Source: Lachnospiraceae bacterium AM48-27BH
GTDB taxonomy: Bacteria > Bacillota > Clostridia > Lachnospirales > Lachnospiraceae
NCBI GenBank assembly: GCA_003478355.1
Contig: QUFC01000003.1
Coordinates: forward strand, 62,001 to 126,000
Direction: 5' to 3'
DNA length: 64,000 bases
Shown here: positions 1 through 8,622 of the stretch, piece by piece
Numbering within the stretch: position 1 is the first letter of the stretch
How the letters are laid out: each line of letters opens with the position of its first letter
Program-made: the position numbers and the translations under genes
Notes under the pieces: model-generated
Told to the model about the DNA's origin: nothing
The model's database searches: none
The model's input: the letters and a program-made list of their open reading frames with translations, nothing else

Positions 1-772
1 CTTCATCGTTCTGGCCAATGATAATACCGGAACCGCTGCTTGGTACTTCATAAGTCTGGCTCATGCCCCACCAGTTATTGCTCTGGTATAACATGGTATT
101 GTTGATGGCAACCACGGAAGGCATTGCGGATTTTACAATGGCTGAAACATCCAGTGCAGCCGCATTGCCTGCTACTGCGCTGTTTCCGCTGGCAGAAGCG
201 CTTGCAGAGGTCTGAGCCTCTGTCGTAGAGTCCTCAACTGCCGTCTGTGAGCTTACCAATGGATAGCTGGCCGGTCCAAAGGAATCTGCGATCTTATTGA
301 TTCCAACCATGGTTCCGCCGGAAACGGTACCAAACAGGAGAGCTGCTGCTGTGATGCCTGCTACCTTTCTGGTAAGTCCGTTCTTTCTTCTCTTCTCGTG
401 ATGCTCCTCAGATGGCTGATGATTCTGGAAACTGCCCTGGAAGCCAGACTGGCTGGTCTGTGCCTGCTGACCTGCCTGGCTGTTCTGGTACTGTACCTGC
501 TGGTTCTGTGCAGACTGGCTGTTCTGATACTGTACCTGCTGGTTCTGTGCAGACTGGCTGTTCTGATACTGTGCCTGCTGCTGGTTCCCGGATGTCTGCT
601 GGTTCTGCCAGTTATAACTGCCCTGAGTCTGTGCGCCTGTGGATGCCTGTCCCTGTTGCTGGTTCTGTACCGGCTCTGGATCCTTCATGGTAAAGTCTGG
701 TGTTCCCATATTGCTGTTATTATGTTCATCAGAATTCATATTCTGCTCTTTGTTGGTGTTCTCTTCGTACAT
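1..772 (-). CDS. HtrA/DegP-like membrane serine protease, N-terminal part
   Basis: The 3' part lies beyond the window; 257 residues are visible. Residues 1-130 are a hydrophilic Gln/Asn-rich cytoplasmic region containing a 13-residue repeat of the form QYQNSQSAQNQQV (residues 68-100). A KRRK basic stop and one membrane segment (about 136-156) follow, then a Ser/Thr/Ala linker and the start of a trypsin-like domain (VSAIVKSAMPSVVAIN, then SSGSGIIIG, the usual strand before the catalytic His region). This order matches surface HtrA proteases of Firmicutes, which degrade or process misfolded secreted proteins. The catalytic triad is not in view, so activity cannot be judged. ATG at 772 is chosen because an AAAGGGG ribosome binding site lies about 9 nt upstream; the ATG at 779 soon hits a stop. 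Confidence 0.85.
   Translation of the reverse strand, partial: MYEENTNKEQNMNSDEHNNSNMGTPDFTMKDPEPVQNQQQGQASTGAQTQGSYNWQNQQTSGNQQQAQYQNSQSAQNQQVQYQNSQSAQNQQVQYQNSQAGQQAQTSQSGFQGSFQNHQPSEEHHEKRRKNGLTRKVAGITAAALLFGTVSGGTMVGINKIADSFGPASYPLVSSQTAVEDSTTEAQTSASASASGNSAVAGNAAALDVSAIVKSAMPSVVAINNTMLYQSNNWWGMSQTYEVPSSGSGIIIGQNDE
473..571 (-). repeat. 39-bp in-frame tandem repeats in the HtrA-like gene
   Basis: About two and a half copies of a 39-bp unit encode a Gln-rich 13-residue peptide (QYQNSQSAQNQQV) in the cytoplasmic tail. The units are nearly identical at the DNA level, so copy number could change by slippage. Confidence 0.8.
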
Positions 773-896
773 AAGTCATATCCCCTTTCCTGATACTTTT
801 ATGTTTTCTTTTCCCAGGGCTTTTTCTTTCTCTTCCCTGTTTCTGTAAAGTAATATATCAATGCTTTGTGTCTAATTTGTGACGGAAGTATAATAA

Positions 897-940
897 AACA
901 GTGAAAACCAGAATATTTTCTGATCTTCACTGTTCTTTTT
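897..940 (-). terminator. Terminator of the polysaccharide/LCP operon
   Basis: AACAGTGAA and TTCACTGTT arms enclose an inner CAGAA/TTCTG hairpin. Read on the minus strand it is followed by TTTTATT, about 70 bp downstream of the LCP stop codon. Confidence 0.6.
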
Positions 941-955
941 TACTCATGATATTGT

Positions 956-982
956 GTAACTATGAAGGTACTGAATAGTTAC
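956..982. repeat. Solo 27-bp hairpin of repeat family A
   Basis: GTAACTAT and ATAGTTAC arms enclose GAAGGTACTGA. It is exactly the reverse complement of the first 27 bases of the full family A element at 24236. Flanks GATATTGT (left) and GATATTTT (right) match at 7 of 8 positions, suggesting an 8-bp target duplication. Confidence 0.6.
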
Positions 983-1009
983 GATATTTTTGAGGCCCGC
1001 ATATCTTCT

Positions 1010-2767
1010 TTAATTACCACCTGGCTCTACAGCCTCTGTAGTCGTCTCGCTGATCGTGGATGACGGGCTATGATCAGCCGCTGTCGTTTCTGGATATCCA
1101 GGATGTGGAGCCACAGCTGTGGTTTCCGGAGTCGTCCCAGGTCCTCTCATATCATCCGTGCTGGTGGTGCTGTTTCCCTTGGTATTGGTCTTTCCATCAC
1201 TGCCTGGATGGATTATAATACTGCCATCCGGAGCCACGATTCCACCAGAGCTGCTTCCTGTAGTCTCCGTAGTACTTCCCGGATGGGCTGGATCATCCGC
1301 TCTGCTCTCTGTGGTACTTCCCGGATGCTGGATGATCTCTCCCGGTCCGTCTGCGGAGCTTTCATCCTCCTCTGGTCCGTCTACCAGATTACCATTTTCA
1401 TCTGTCTCACCGATTCCAGGATGTTTCGTTCCATCAGCAGCTGTGGTCTCAATGATATTGCCATCCTCATCTGTCTCTGGCTCTGCCGTTGACTCCGCTG
1501 CCGTAGTTTCCGTGTTCTTAGAGCCGGAGGAGTTTGAAGAAGAACTGTCGTTTGGCAGATATCCTTCTGTAGACACATGTCCGATACTCTTGCCCTGGGA
1601 ATACATACCCGTATCTGAAGCAATCTTGGCGCTGATCTGCTTTACGGTGTCCGTCGGTGTGTATGCCTCATCTCCAAACAGGAACGTATGCAGCTCGCTG
1701 ACGTTGGATTCCAGGGTCTGTGGAATGACGCAGGCGCCCTTGGAGCCCATATTGGCCTCACCTCTTGCAGATGGGAATCCCATGGTCTCACCAATGTGAT
1801 ACTTGGTAATGCTGAGCGCGATGTTGGTCAGATCTGCGAAGTCCAGATTGTTGGATACCTGTGGCAGAACCGTCATCAGAATATTGTTCAAAGCCGCGTA
1901 ATCTGCTTTCTTGGCTTTATCAAAGGCCAGCTCAATGATCTTTCTCTGACGCTCGGTCCGGGCGTAATCGCTGTCCATTTTTCTTAAACGGGCATAAGCG
2001 ACTGCCTGAACGCCATCTAAATGGTGAAGGCCCGGTCCGTCTAACTGATGGGAGCCAACGCCTGTGGCCTGTACTGTCTCTGTAATATAGCTGTTAATGT
2101 AGCGGAATTCTGCCTTACTGATCTCCAGATCCACACCATCCAGGATGGTGATCACATCCGCCACAGCTTTCCAGCTGAAGGTAATGTAATCTGTGATGTT
2201 TAGATCCAGGTTCTTATTCAAGAATTTTAATGCCTGCTCCGGGCCGCCTCTTGCATAAGCCTCATTAAACTTACTGTAGCGTCCGTTATCATTAGTATTT
2301 AAGTAAGTATCACGGAATAAGGATACCAGCTTGATCTCCCCCGTATCCTGGTTGATACAGCAGATCATGTTCACATCCGACTGATTTCCTGCTCCTACAC
2401 TGCCATCACGGCTGTCCACACCGAACACCGCGATCATCCAGTAGCCCTTCATCTTCTCCAGATCTTCTACCTGAAGGTCATCATTCTTTACATACGTCTT
2501 ATCCACATCCGGACGCGGCATCATGGTCAGCTTCCTGGCAAAAAACGCATATCCAAAGATGGCTGTCAGCGTCAGGCACTCCGCAATGATCATGGCAATG
2601 ATCCTGCGGCGGGTCTTCTGTGCCTTTGTCTTTATTTTTTTCCGTGTTTCACGGGGATCTTTGCGGTTTCCCGATGACAAAGATCTGGTAATCTCTTCCC
2701 CCTGGGAAGATGGTTTTCTTCTGCTTCGGCCGTGGCTGTGATGCAGTTCCTCATTTCTATCATTCAT
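1010..2767 (-). CDS. LytR-CpsA-Psr (LCP) family glycopolymer ligase
   Basis: 585 residues: a basic cytoplasmic N-terminus (about 1-50), one membrane helix (about 53-75) and an extracellular LCP domain (about 110-370). Family signatures are present: FGVDSRDG, SDVNMICCINQDTGEIKLVS, FRDTY, and YARLRKMDSDYARTERQR, whose Arg residues contact the lipid pyrophosphate in known LCP enzymes. LCP proteins move undecaprenyl-linked glycopolymers onto peptidoglycan, which fits its place as last gene of a polysaccharide operon. Residues from about 405 to the end form a low-complexity Ser/Thr/Gly/Glu tail with repeated HPG motifs, much longer than in a usual LCP protein. The ATG at 2767 has a GAGG site upstream. 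Confidence 0.9.
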   Translation of the reverse strand: MNDRNEELHHSHGRSRRKPSSQGEEITRSLSSGNRKDPRETRKKIKTKAQKTRRRIIAMIIAECLTLTAIFGYAFFARKLTMMPRPDVDKTYVKNDDLQVEDLEKMKGYWMIAVFGVDSRDGSVGAGNQSDVNMICCINQDTGEIKLVSLFRDTYLNTNDNGRYSKFNEAYARGGPEQALKFLNKNLDLNITDYITFSWKAVADVITILDGVDLEISKAEFRYINSYITETVQATGVGSHQLDGPGLHHLDGVQAVAYARLRKMDSDYARTERQRKIIELAFDKAKKADYAALNNILMTVLPQVSNNLDFADLTNIALSITKYHIGETMGFPSARGEANMGSKGACVIPQTLESNVSELHTFLFGDEAYTPTDTVKQISAKIASDTGMYSQGKSIGHVSTEGYLPNDSSSSNSSGSKNTETTAAESTAEPETDEDGNIIETTAADGTKHPGIGETDENGNLVDGPEEDESSADGPGEIIQHPGSTTESRADDPAHPGSTTETTGSSSGGIVAPDGSIIIHPGSDGKTNTKGNSTTSTDDMRGPGTTPETTAVAPHPGYPETTAADHSPSSTISETTTEAVEPGGN

Positions 2768-2796
2768 GCGTATAACCTCATCATGGTACTCACTGT

Positions 2797-4215
2797 CTAG
2801 TAAGCATTCTTATTAATAAAACCTTTAAAAAACGTCAGGAACAGGATCTTAAAATCCCATCCCAGGGTCCAGTTCTCAATGTAATACAGATCGTGCTCGA
2901 TCCGCTTGGTGATGGAAGTATCTCCCCGGTAGCCGTTGACCTGGGCCCATCCGGTCATGCCCGGACGCACCTGATGCTTGATCATGTACCTTGGAATCTC
3001 TTCCTTAAACCGCTCTACGAAAAATGGCCGTTCCGGTCTTGGTCCCACCAGACTCATATCCCCCTTCAGCACGTTAAAAAACTGTGGGATCTCATCAATG
3101 CTGGTTTTACGGATAAACCTTCCGATCGGCGTTACTCTCGGATCATGAGGCGTTGTCCACTTATTCTTCTCCGACGCCGGCGCCTGCACTTCCATAGAAC
3201 GGAACTTGTACATCTTAAATGGCCGGTTGTGCAGTCCGATCCTCTCCTGGCAGTAGATCACCGGTCCCGGTGATGTGATCTTGATGATCAGGGCTGTCAG
3301 ACCCATGACTGGTGAAAACAACACGATTCCTACCAGTGCGCCAAAAATGTCCACGCAGCGCTTCATATACCGGTTGATCGGTTCATTCAACGGAACATGA
3401 CGGATATTGATCACCGGAAGCCCCTGCAGATCTTCAATATATGGCTGCGTCGGGATCACGTTGTTGTAATCCGGAATAAATTTCGTATGGACGCCGGATT
3501 TTTCACAGGCCGCCACCAGCTTCTCCAGCTTTGCGTACTCGCCGATACTTAAGGTAATAGCAATTTCATCCAATGTATTCAACGCCAGGATCGCTTCCAG
3601 ATCGCCGGTTGTTCCGATCACCGGAACTCCCTTGTATTCATGCCCTGTCCTGCAATTATCGTCCAGGATCCCGCGGACACGGTATCCCCACTCCGGATTC
3701 GCCTGAATCCGGTCAATGAACCCTTCCGCTGCCCGGCTGTAACCAATCAGCAGAATATGCTTCTGATTATAGCCTTTTGACCGCATGGAATGCAAGATGT
3801 ATCTGATGCAATTTCTTTCCAGTTCTTCTGCGATCACATTGACAACAAAGAAATAAAATACCATTCTGGTGGAAAATTCGCGGAAATACGGATGTTTTTT
3901 CAGTAAATACAGTACCAGAATGATGATCAGCGTACCGATGATGTTCGCCTTGAAAATATTGGCAAATTCATACCTTCTCTGCTGGACCCGCTTTGGCGCA
4001 TAAAGCCTGCACAATCCGTACAGAAACAGATAAAGTGGAACGATCCACACCAGCATAATGAAATAATACTGTGCCGGAAGCACCTGCTTGTGTGGACTGT
4101 ATACACGGTTTCCTAAAATCAGAAGTCCAAACGCCGCTGCATAGGAAATGATCAGCACCAAAGCATCCAGCACTACATGCAGCCGATTGAATTTCTGCTG
4201 ATTATCTTTTATCAT
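2797..4215 (-). CDS. Polyprenyl-phosphate sugar-1-phosphate transferase (WcaJ/CpsE type)
   Basis: 472 residues, the usual length for the polytopic family. Several N-terminal membrane helices precede a soluble nucleotide-binding-like domain (about 150-265, HILLIGYSRAAEGFI). The C-terminal bacterial sugar transferase domain shows KRCVDIFGALVGIVLFSP, SPGPVIYCQERIG, KMYKFRSM, LVGPRPERP and RPGMTGWAQVNGYRG. These enzymes put the first sugar-1-phosphate on undecaprenyl phosphate and so start the repeat unit; which sugar is used cannot be read from sequence. It is 29 bp upstream of the LCP gene in the same operon, with a GAAAGG site before the ATG. Confidence 0.92.
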   Translation of the reverse strand: MIKDNQQKFNRLHVVLDALVLIISYAAAFGLLILGNRVYSPHKQVLPAQYYFIMLVWIVPLYLFLYGLCRLYAPKRVQQRRYEFANIFKANIIGTLIIILVLYLLKKHPYFREFSTRMVFYFFVVNVIAEELERNCIRYILHSMRSKGYNQKHILLIGYSRAAEGFIDRIQANPEWGYRVRGILDDNCRTGHEYKGVPVIGTTGDLEAILALNTLDEIAITLSIGEYAKLEKLVAACEKSGVHTKFIPDYNNVIPTQPYIEDLQGLPVINIRHVPLNEPINRYMKRCVDIFGALVGIVLFSPVMGLTALIIKITSPGPVIYCQERIGLHNRPFKMYKFRSMEVQAPASEKNKWTTPHDPRVTPIGRFIRKTSIDEIPQFFNVLKGDMSLVGPRPERPFFVERFKEEIPRYMIKHQVRPGMTGWAQVNGYRGDTSITKRIEHDLYYIENWTLGWDFKILFLTFFKGFINKNAY

Positions 4216-4299
4216 AACACGTTACCTTTCGGTCTAAATTCGTTCAGCATATTTAAACTTCATACATTATACACGTTTTTTCTTTCCCAGGTCTTAAAA

Positions 4300-5313
4300 T
4301 TATCTTAATTTCTTAAAAACTTTTTGAATCTGACGGCATCCAAACTCATATACATAGAGGAAGGTCCCACAGATCAGTTCCCACTGGATCGCCAGATAGT
4401 TCGGCATATGCTCTGGGAAATATGCCACCTTCGCACACTTTTTCCGGGTTTTGATTCCCTCTTTTACACCGTCTAAGTATTCTTTTCCAAAACCTAATTT
4501 CTGGAAAAATCCATATTTTACGATAATTCCCATGGTGATCGGAAGGGCATTCACCAGAAGCTGGAACAATGGCATGTTTTTATAGTTTAAATACACGTTA
4601 TTTCTGGCTGCCAGCCGCACCTTAAAGGCATTGTACTTGGAACCGCTGGTACCGCTGCCTACATGGTAGACCACCGCCGTAGGGCAGTAGCGGTTATGCC
4701 AGCCAAAGATTTTCGCCCGGTAGCAGACATCAATGTCTTCCAGATAAGCGAAATGCATTTCATCAAAGTATCCGATCTGTTCAAATACCGCTCTCCGATA
4801 AATAGCCGCTCCGGCACAGGCGGAAAACACCTCCCGCTCCCGGTTATAGCCCTTGCTGGATCGCCCCACGCCCCTCTGATAAGCCCAACCCAGGACGCTG
4901 TACATATCTCCTGCATCGTCCATCAGCTCCTTGTGATACATCTGCACCATTTTACTGCTGACGGCAAAGATCTGATCAGACCGGCGGATGGCTTTTATCA
5001 TCTCGCCGATGAAATCCGGCTCCACCTCGGTATCATTATTCAACAGCAGGACAAAAGGCGTTTTTGACGCTTTGATCCCCACATTTACCGCACCGGAAAA
5101 TCCGGTATTTTCCTCTAAAAAAATGGTAGGATACTGATGAGATCTCAGCCAATCCACACTTCCGTCAGACGAACCGTTATCCACCACCAGAATCTCAAAA
5201 TCTTTACAGGTCTGCTTTTCTAAGGCTGCCATACATGGCTCCATAAATTTCAGGCCATTGTAATTGGGAATCACCACCGTTACGGATGTTCCATGCATAT
5301 TCTGTTCTGCCAT
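4300..5313 (-). CDS. GT2 glycosyltransferase (rhamnosyltransferase-like)
   Basis: 337 residues with a GT-A fold from residue 10: VTVVIPNYNG, VVDNGSSDGSVDW, NTGFSGAVNVGI, LLLNNDTEVEPDF (the DxD-like metal site) and YLEDIDVCYRAK, as in dTDP-rhamnosyl and related transferases. A hydrophobic stretch near residues 255-275 and a basic C-terminus suggest peripheral membrane association. It is separated by 4 bp from the upstream GT gene, so the two are co-transcribed. Acceptor and donor are unknown; rhamnosyl transfer is inferred only from motif style. Confidence 0.88.
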   Translation of the reverse strand: MAEQNMHGTSVTVVIPNYNGLKFMEPCMAALEKQTCKDFEILVVDNGSSDGSVDWLRSHQYPTIFLEENTGFSGAVNVGIKASKTPFVLLLNNDTEVEPDFIGEMIKAIRRSDQIFAVSSKMVQMYHKELMDDAGDMYSVLGWAYQRGVGRSSKGYNREREVFSACAGAAIYRRAVFEQIGYFDEMHFAYLEDIDVCYRAKIFGWHNRYCPTAVVYHVGSGTSGSKYNAFKVRLAARNNVYLNYKNMPLFQLLVNALPITMGIIVKYGFFQKLGFGKEYLDGVKEGIKTRKKCAKVAYFPEHMPNYLAIQWELICGTFLYVYEFGCRQIQKVFKKLR

Positions 5314-5317
5314 GGGC

Positions 5318-7567
5318 TTATCCTTTCTGCGCTTCGCTGGTTGTTTCCTGTTCTGGCGCTTCCTTCATCAGTTCCCTGATGGCCGGATCTAATTCATAAG
5401 GCTGTCCAATGCCCTCTTTCTTTAAATCCCGCAGGGCAAAGTTGGACTTGCGCAGCGTCAGGTTCGGATTATAGTACGGATCTCCATTTTTTAAGATCTC
5501 CGGCCATTTTTTCGCAAACTTGGCCACTTCCCGGTTAAACCGGGCGACCTTCTCCGGCGTATCTTCCAATCCTCTTGATTTGGATTCATAGTGATATAAC
5601 AGCGCGTAAGGTGCATATACTACCAGTTTTCCAAGAGAACGGACTTTCATACAGTAATCAATGTCGTTAAATGCCACTGCCAGGTCTTCACTGAATCCGC
5701 CAACTGCATCAAACACCGATTTCTTGCTCATCATGCAGGCTGCAGTGACAGCACTGTAATCCTGGGCGCACATGGCCCGGTGGAAATAACTGTTTTCTGC
5801 CTTGTGAAGACCGATAAAAGTGTGTCCTGCCACACCACCAAAGCCAATAACTACCCCGGCGTGCTGGATGGTGTCATCCTGGTAAAGGAGTCTTGCTCCA
5901 ACTGCACCCACATCTTCCCGCTGGCAGAAGCCTAACATTTCTTCCACGAAATTCTCCGCGATCAGCTCTGTATCATTATTTAAGAACAGCAGATACTGCC
6001 CCTTCGCCGCCTGGACGCCAAAGTTATTGATTGCCGAATAGTTAAATTCCCTGGTCCAGGTTACCACGCGCACCTGTGGAAATTCTTTCTGGATCGCCTC
6101 ATAATAGACAAAAGTCTCCGGATCGGTACTGTTATTTTCAATCACAACAAACTCCAGATTCTTATAAGTTCCTCTGGTGATCATGGAACGGATGCACAGA
6201 TCCAGATCCTGTCTGTGATCCTTATTGGGAATGATAACAGACACCAGCGGATCATCCTTGATCTTAAAGGTGGTATGATAAATACCATAGTCCACACCTT
6301 TTTCCACCTTCTCCGCCTCAATGCCCATCCGGTGGTAATGTTCCATAATGGCCCTGGAACCAGCCTCGAACGCATACAATTTACTCTGCGGATTGCTGGC
6401 GGTGGAATCCTGATGGCATCTCCAGTGATACAGCACCTTCGGGATATGCACGATCTCATTGGCTTTTTCCGTACAACGGAAAATAAAATCATAATCCTGT
6501 GCCCCGTCAAATTCCTTTCTCAGACCGCCTACCTGCTCCACCAGCTCCCGCTTTACAATGAACTGGTGACAGATATAGTTGACGCTGGTTAAAAGATCCG
6601 GATTGAAATCTGGTTTAAAATGCGGGTCAAATAACGCGCCGCCGTCCATGTCCATCTTATCCTCATCGGAATAGATCACATCACAATAAGGATGTTCATT
6701 TAACACCTTCGCGCACTCATAGAGGGCATCCGGGGTCATGGCATCATCATGGTCTGCCAGAACGATGAACTCCCCCTCTGCCATCTCGATGGCTGCATTG
6801 GTGTTCACGGAGATTCCACCATTATAGCCTAAGATCTTATATTTCACCCGGCTGTCTTTCCCCGTATATTTTTTCACGATTCTGGAAACAGCTTCTCCTT
6901 CCGGACTACCATCTACCAGGCATAGTTCCCAGTTTCCATAAGTCTGTCCTAAAATAGAATCCAGCATTTCTTTCAGATACCGCTCAGGCGTCTTATAAAG
7001 AGGGATCACAATGGAAAATTTCGGTGTCCAGGCAAAAACTTCTTCCCGCTGGCGTTTTAATTCCTCATCGCTGGGTTTTGTCAGGGAATACCACTCGGCA
7101 TAATCGTAATCATTGTCCAGTCCCTGGATCTTGTGAGTCGATTTGACGATCAGGGCCTTTAAGCCATTTTCCTTAAAGAAATCCCAGGCCACATGAACCG
7201 TCTCCATATTCATCAGATCCTTGATCTTCTGCATCCGCTTGTGGGCAACACTGGCGCGCTTGCCGATCAACTCCTCGTTGTATTTGATCTTGATTTTTCT
7301 TCCATCACAGCAGATCACCAGATAATAATCTTTTCCCCTCTCATAGGGAAACTGGATGTCAAATCCAAAATCCTTATCATAAGTTTTTCCATAATAAATC
7401 TGGCTGACATCATCTCTCCTGGTGGCCACATAGCGGAATTCCATAGGCTTCCCTTTCCCGTCAGTCACCTGGAATTCCGGCACAGATTCCGGTGTTTTTC
7501 CGATGACCCAGCCATTTAACTGGATGGAATTCTCCCGGATCCTTACCACATCTACGTTCTGTTTCAT
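5318..7567 (-). CDS. Tandem-domain GT2 glycosyltransferase
   Basis: 749 residues with two GT2 domains after an N-terminal region of about 170 residues. Domain 1 (about 180-400) has FSIVIPLYKTPERY, VDGSPEG, VLADHDDAMTPDA and YSDEDKMD. Domain 2 (about 435-690) has VSVIIPNKDHRQD, VIENNSTDPET, LLFLNNDTELI and FNDIDYCMKVR. Such double enzymes often add two successive or alternating sugars of a surface glycan. The start codon overlaps the stop of the upstream GT gene (ATGA at 7564-7567), indicating translational coupling. Confidence 0.9.
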   Translation of the reverse strand: MKQNVDVVRIRENSIQLNGWVIGKTPESVPEFQVTDGKGKPMEFRYVATRRDDVSQIYYGKTYDKDFGFDIQFPYERGKDYYLVICCDGRKIKIKYNEELIGKRASVAHKRMQKIKDLMNMETVHVAWDFFKENGLKALIVKSTHKIQGLDNDYDYAEWYSLTKPSDEELKRQREEVFAWTPKFSIVIPLYKTPERYLKEMLDSILGQTYGNWELCLVDGSPEGEAVSRIVKKYTGKDSRVKYKILGYNGGISVNTNAAIEMAEGEFIVLADHDDAMTPDALYECAKVLNEHPYCDVIYSDEDKMDMDGGALFDPHFKPDFNPDLLTSVNYICHQFIVKRELVEQVGGLRKEFDGAQDYDFIFRCTEKANEIVHIPKVLYHWRCHQDSTASNPQSKLYAFEAGSRAIMEHYHRMGIEAEKVEKGVDYGIYHTTFKIKDDPLVSVIIPNKDHRQDLDLCIRSMITRGTYKNLEFVVIENNSTDPETFVYYEAIQKEFPQVRVVTWTREFNYSAINNFGVQAAKGQYLLFLNNDTELIAENFVEEMLGFCQREDVGAVGARLLYQDDTIQHAGVVIGFGGVAGHTFIGLHKAENSYFHRAMCAQDYSAVTAACMMSKKSVFDAVGGFSEDLAVAFNDIDYCMKVRSLGKLVVYAPYALLYHYESKSRGLEDTPEKVARFNREVAKFAKKWPEILKNGDPYYNPNLTLRKSNFALRDLKKEGIGQPYELDPAIRELMKEAPEQETTSEAQKG

Positions 7568-8508
7568 TCGTTCTCCTCAAAATTAATCCGTTCTTCTTCC
7601 ACCACCAGAGGCCGTTTCATGACTCTGGCATTGATGGTCAGGATATATTCGCCCACCAGACCGATAAAAAAGATCTGGACAGAGCCTAAAAAGCACATGC
7701 CGATAAGCAATGGCGCCATGCCTGCTGCAAAGCGGTCCCAGTATATCAGTTTCAGTACCAGATAAACAATCGCCACGATCATGCTGACTGCGCTGCAGAT
7801 GCTTCCGAATATAGTTGCCAGGCGCAGCCCCGCCTTCGTATAAGAAGTAATGCTTAACATGGCCGCATCGTAAAGACGATAGAAATTGTTGCTGGTCTTG
7901 CCCGCCCTTCTTAATGGCTGCTCATATGGGATCTCTTTTCTGCGGAAGCCTAACTCCGCTACGATTCCCCGAAGGAATGGAGTCGGATCATCCAGATTCC
8001 GCAGAACCTCAATAAACCGCTTGTCATACAGACCAAAGCCAGTAAACTGTTCGATCTGTTCTACATCAGACAGTTTTTTGATCAACTTATAGTAGCAGCC
8101 ACGAAGCCAGTACATAACCGGATTCTCCTGACTGGATTTCTTGATGCCAATGACGATCTTGTAGCCATTTTCCCATTCTTTTACATATTTAGGAATCATT
8201 TCCACCGGATCCTGGAAATCTGCCGCCATCAGGATGGTGCAGTCGCCCGTAGTCTGTAACATTCCATAATAAGGGGAATTGAACTGTCCAAAGTTCTTGG
8301 CATTAAAAATACCCTTGATCCCCTGATCTCCGGCGCACAGACCGCGGATCAGATCTCTGGTCTTATCCCTGGAATCGTTGTCAATAAACAAAATTTCATA
8401 CCGGTAATCCGGCAGATCCTTCCGAAACATCTCCCGAAGGGCGTCTGCCAATGGTCCTACGTTCTCTTCTTCGTTGTAACAGGGTACAACTATGCTGATT
8501 GTTTTCAT
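7564..8508 (-). CDS. GT2 polyprenyl-phosphate glycosyltransferase (GtrB/DPM1-like)
   Basis: 314 residues: a GT2 catalytic domain (ISIVVPCYNEEENVGPL, FIDNDSRDKTRDLI, MAADFQDPVEMIPKYV) followed by two C-terminal membrane helices (about 230-255 and 265-290). This is the architecture of GtrB/ArnC-like enzymes, which load a sugar onto undecaprenyl phosphate for modification outside the membrane. No flippase or acceptor transferase of the Gtr set is seen beside it. It is coupled to the downstream GT gene by a 4-bp overlap. Confidence 0.9.
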   Translation of the reverse strand: MKTISIVVPCYNEEENVGPLADALREMFRKDLPDYRYEILFIDNDSRDKTRDLIRGLCAGDQGIKGIFNAKNFGQFNSPYYGMLQTTGDCTILMAADFQDPVEMIPKYVKEWENGYKIVIGIKKSSQENPVMYWLRGCYYKLIKKLSDVEQIEQFTGFGLYDKRFIEVLRNLDDPTPFLRGIVAELGFRRKEIPYEQPLRRAGKTSNNFYRLYDAAMLSITSYTKAGLRLATIFGSICSAVSMIVAIVYLVLKLIYWDRFAAGMAPLLIGMCFLGSVQIFFIGLVGEYILTINARVMKRPLVVEEERINFEENE

Positions 8509-8530
8509 TTGTTCCAGCCTTTCATTTTCT

Positions 8531-8614
8531 GTAACTGCTCCCGCTGACCCACAATTTCCAGCCTATGTTTTCTTACCGTCAGCGCAGCAAGTGCGCAGAC
8601 CTGCTGAACAGTTC
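8531..8614. repeat. Degenerate family A repeat
   Basis: The 8509-8622 gap inside the operon holds the family A core (CCTATGTTTTCTTACC, then GTCAGCGCAGCAAGTGCGC, then CTGCTGAACAG). The left end GTAACTG is only partly conserved and the middle of the full element is missing. Confidence 0.6.
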
Positions 8615-8622
8615 TCTTTTTT

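Noticed and set aside
473..571. CRISPR-like direct repeats
   Set aside because: Units are contiguous and in frame with no unique spacers; they are protein-coding repeats.
398..848. Leu/Val-rich plus-strand frames
   Set aside because: Antisense shadow of the Gln-rich repeat region of the HtrA-like gene; no ribosome binding site.
1070..1799. Long plus-strand frames opposite the LCP gene
   Set aside because: Shadow of the low-complexity LCP tail; codon use and lack of start signal argue against them.
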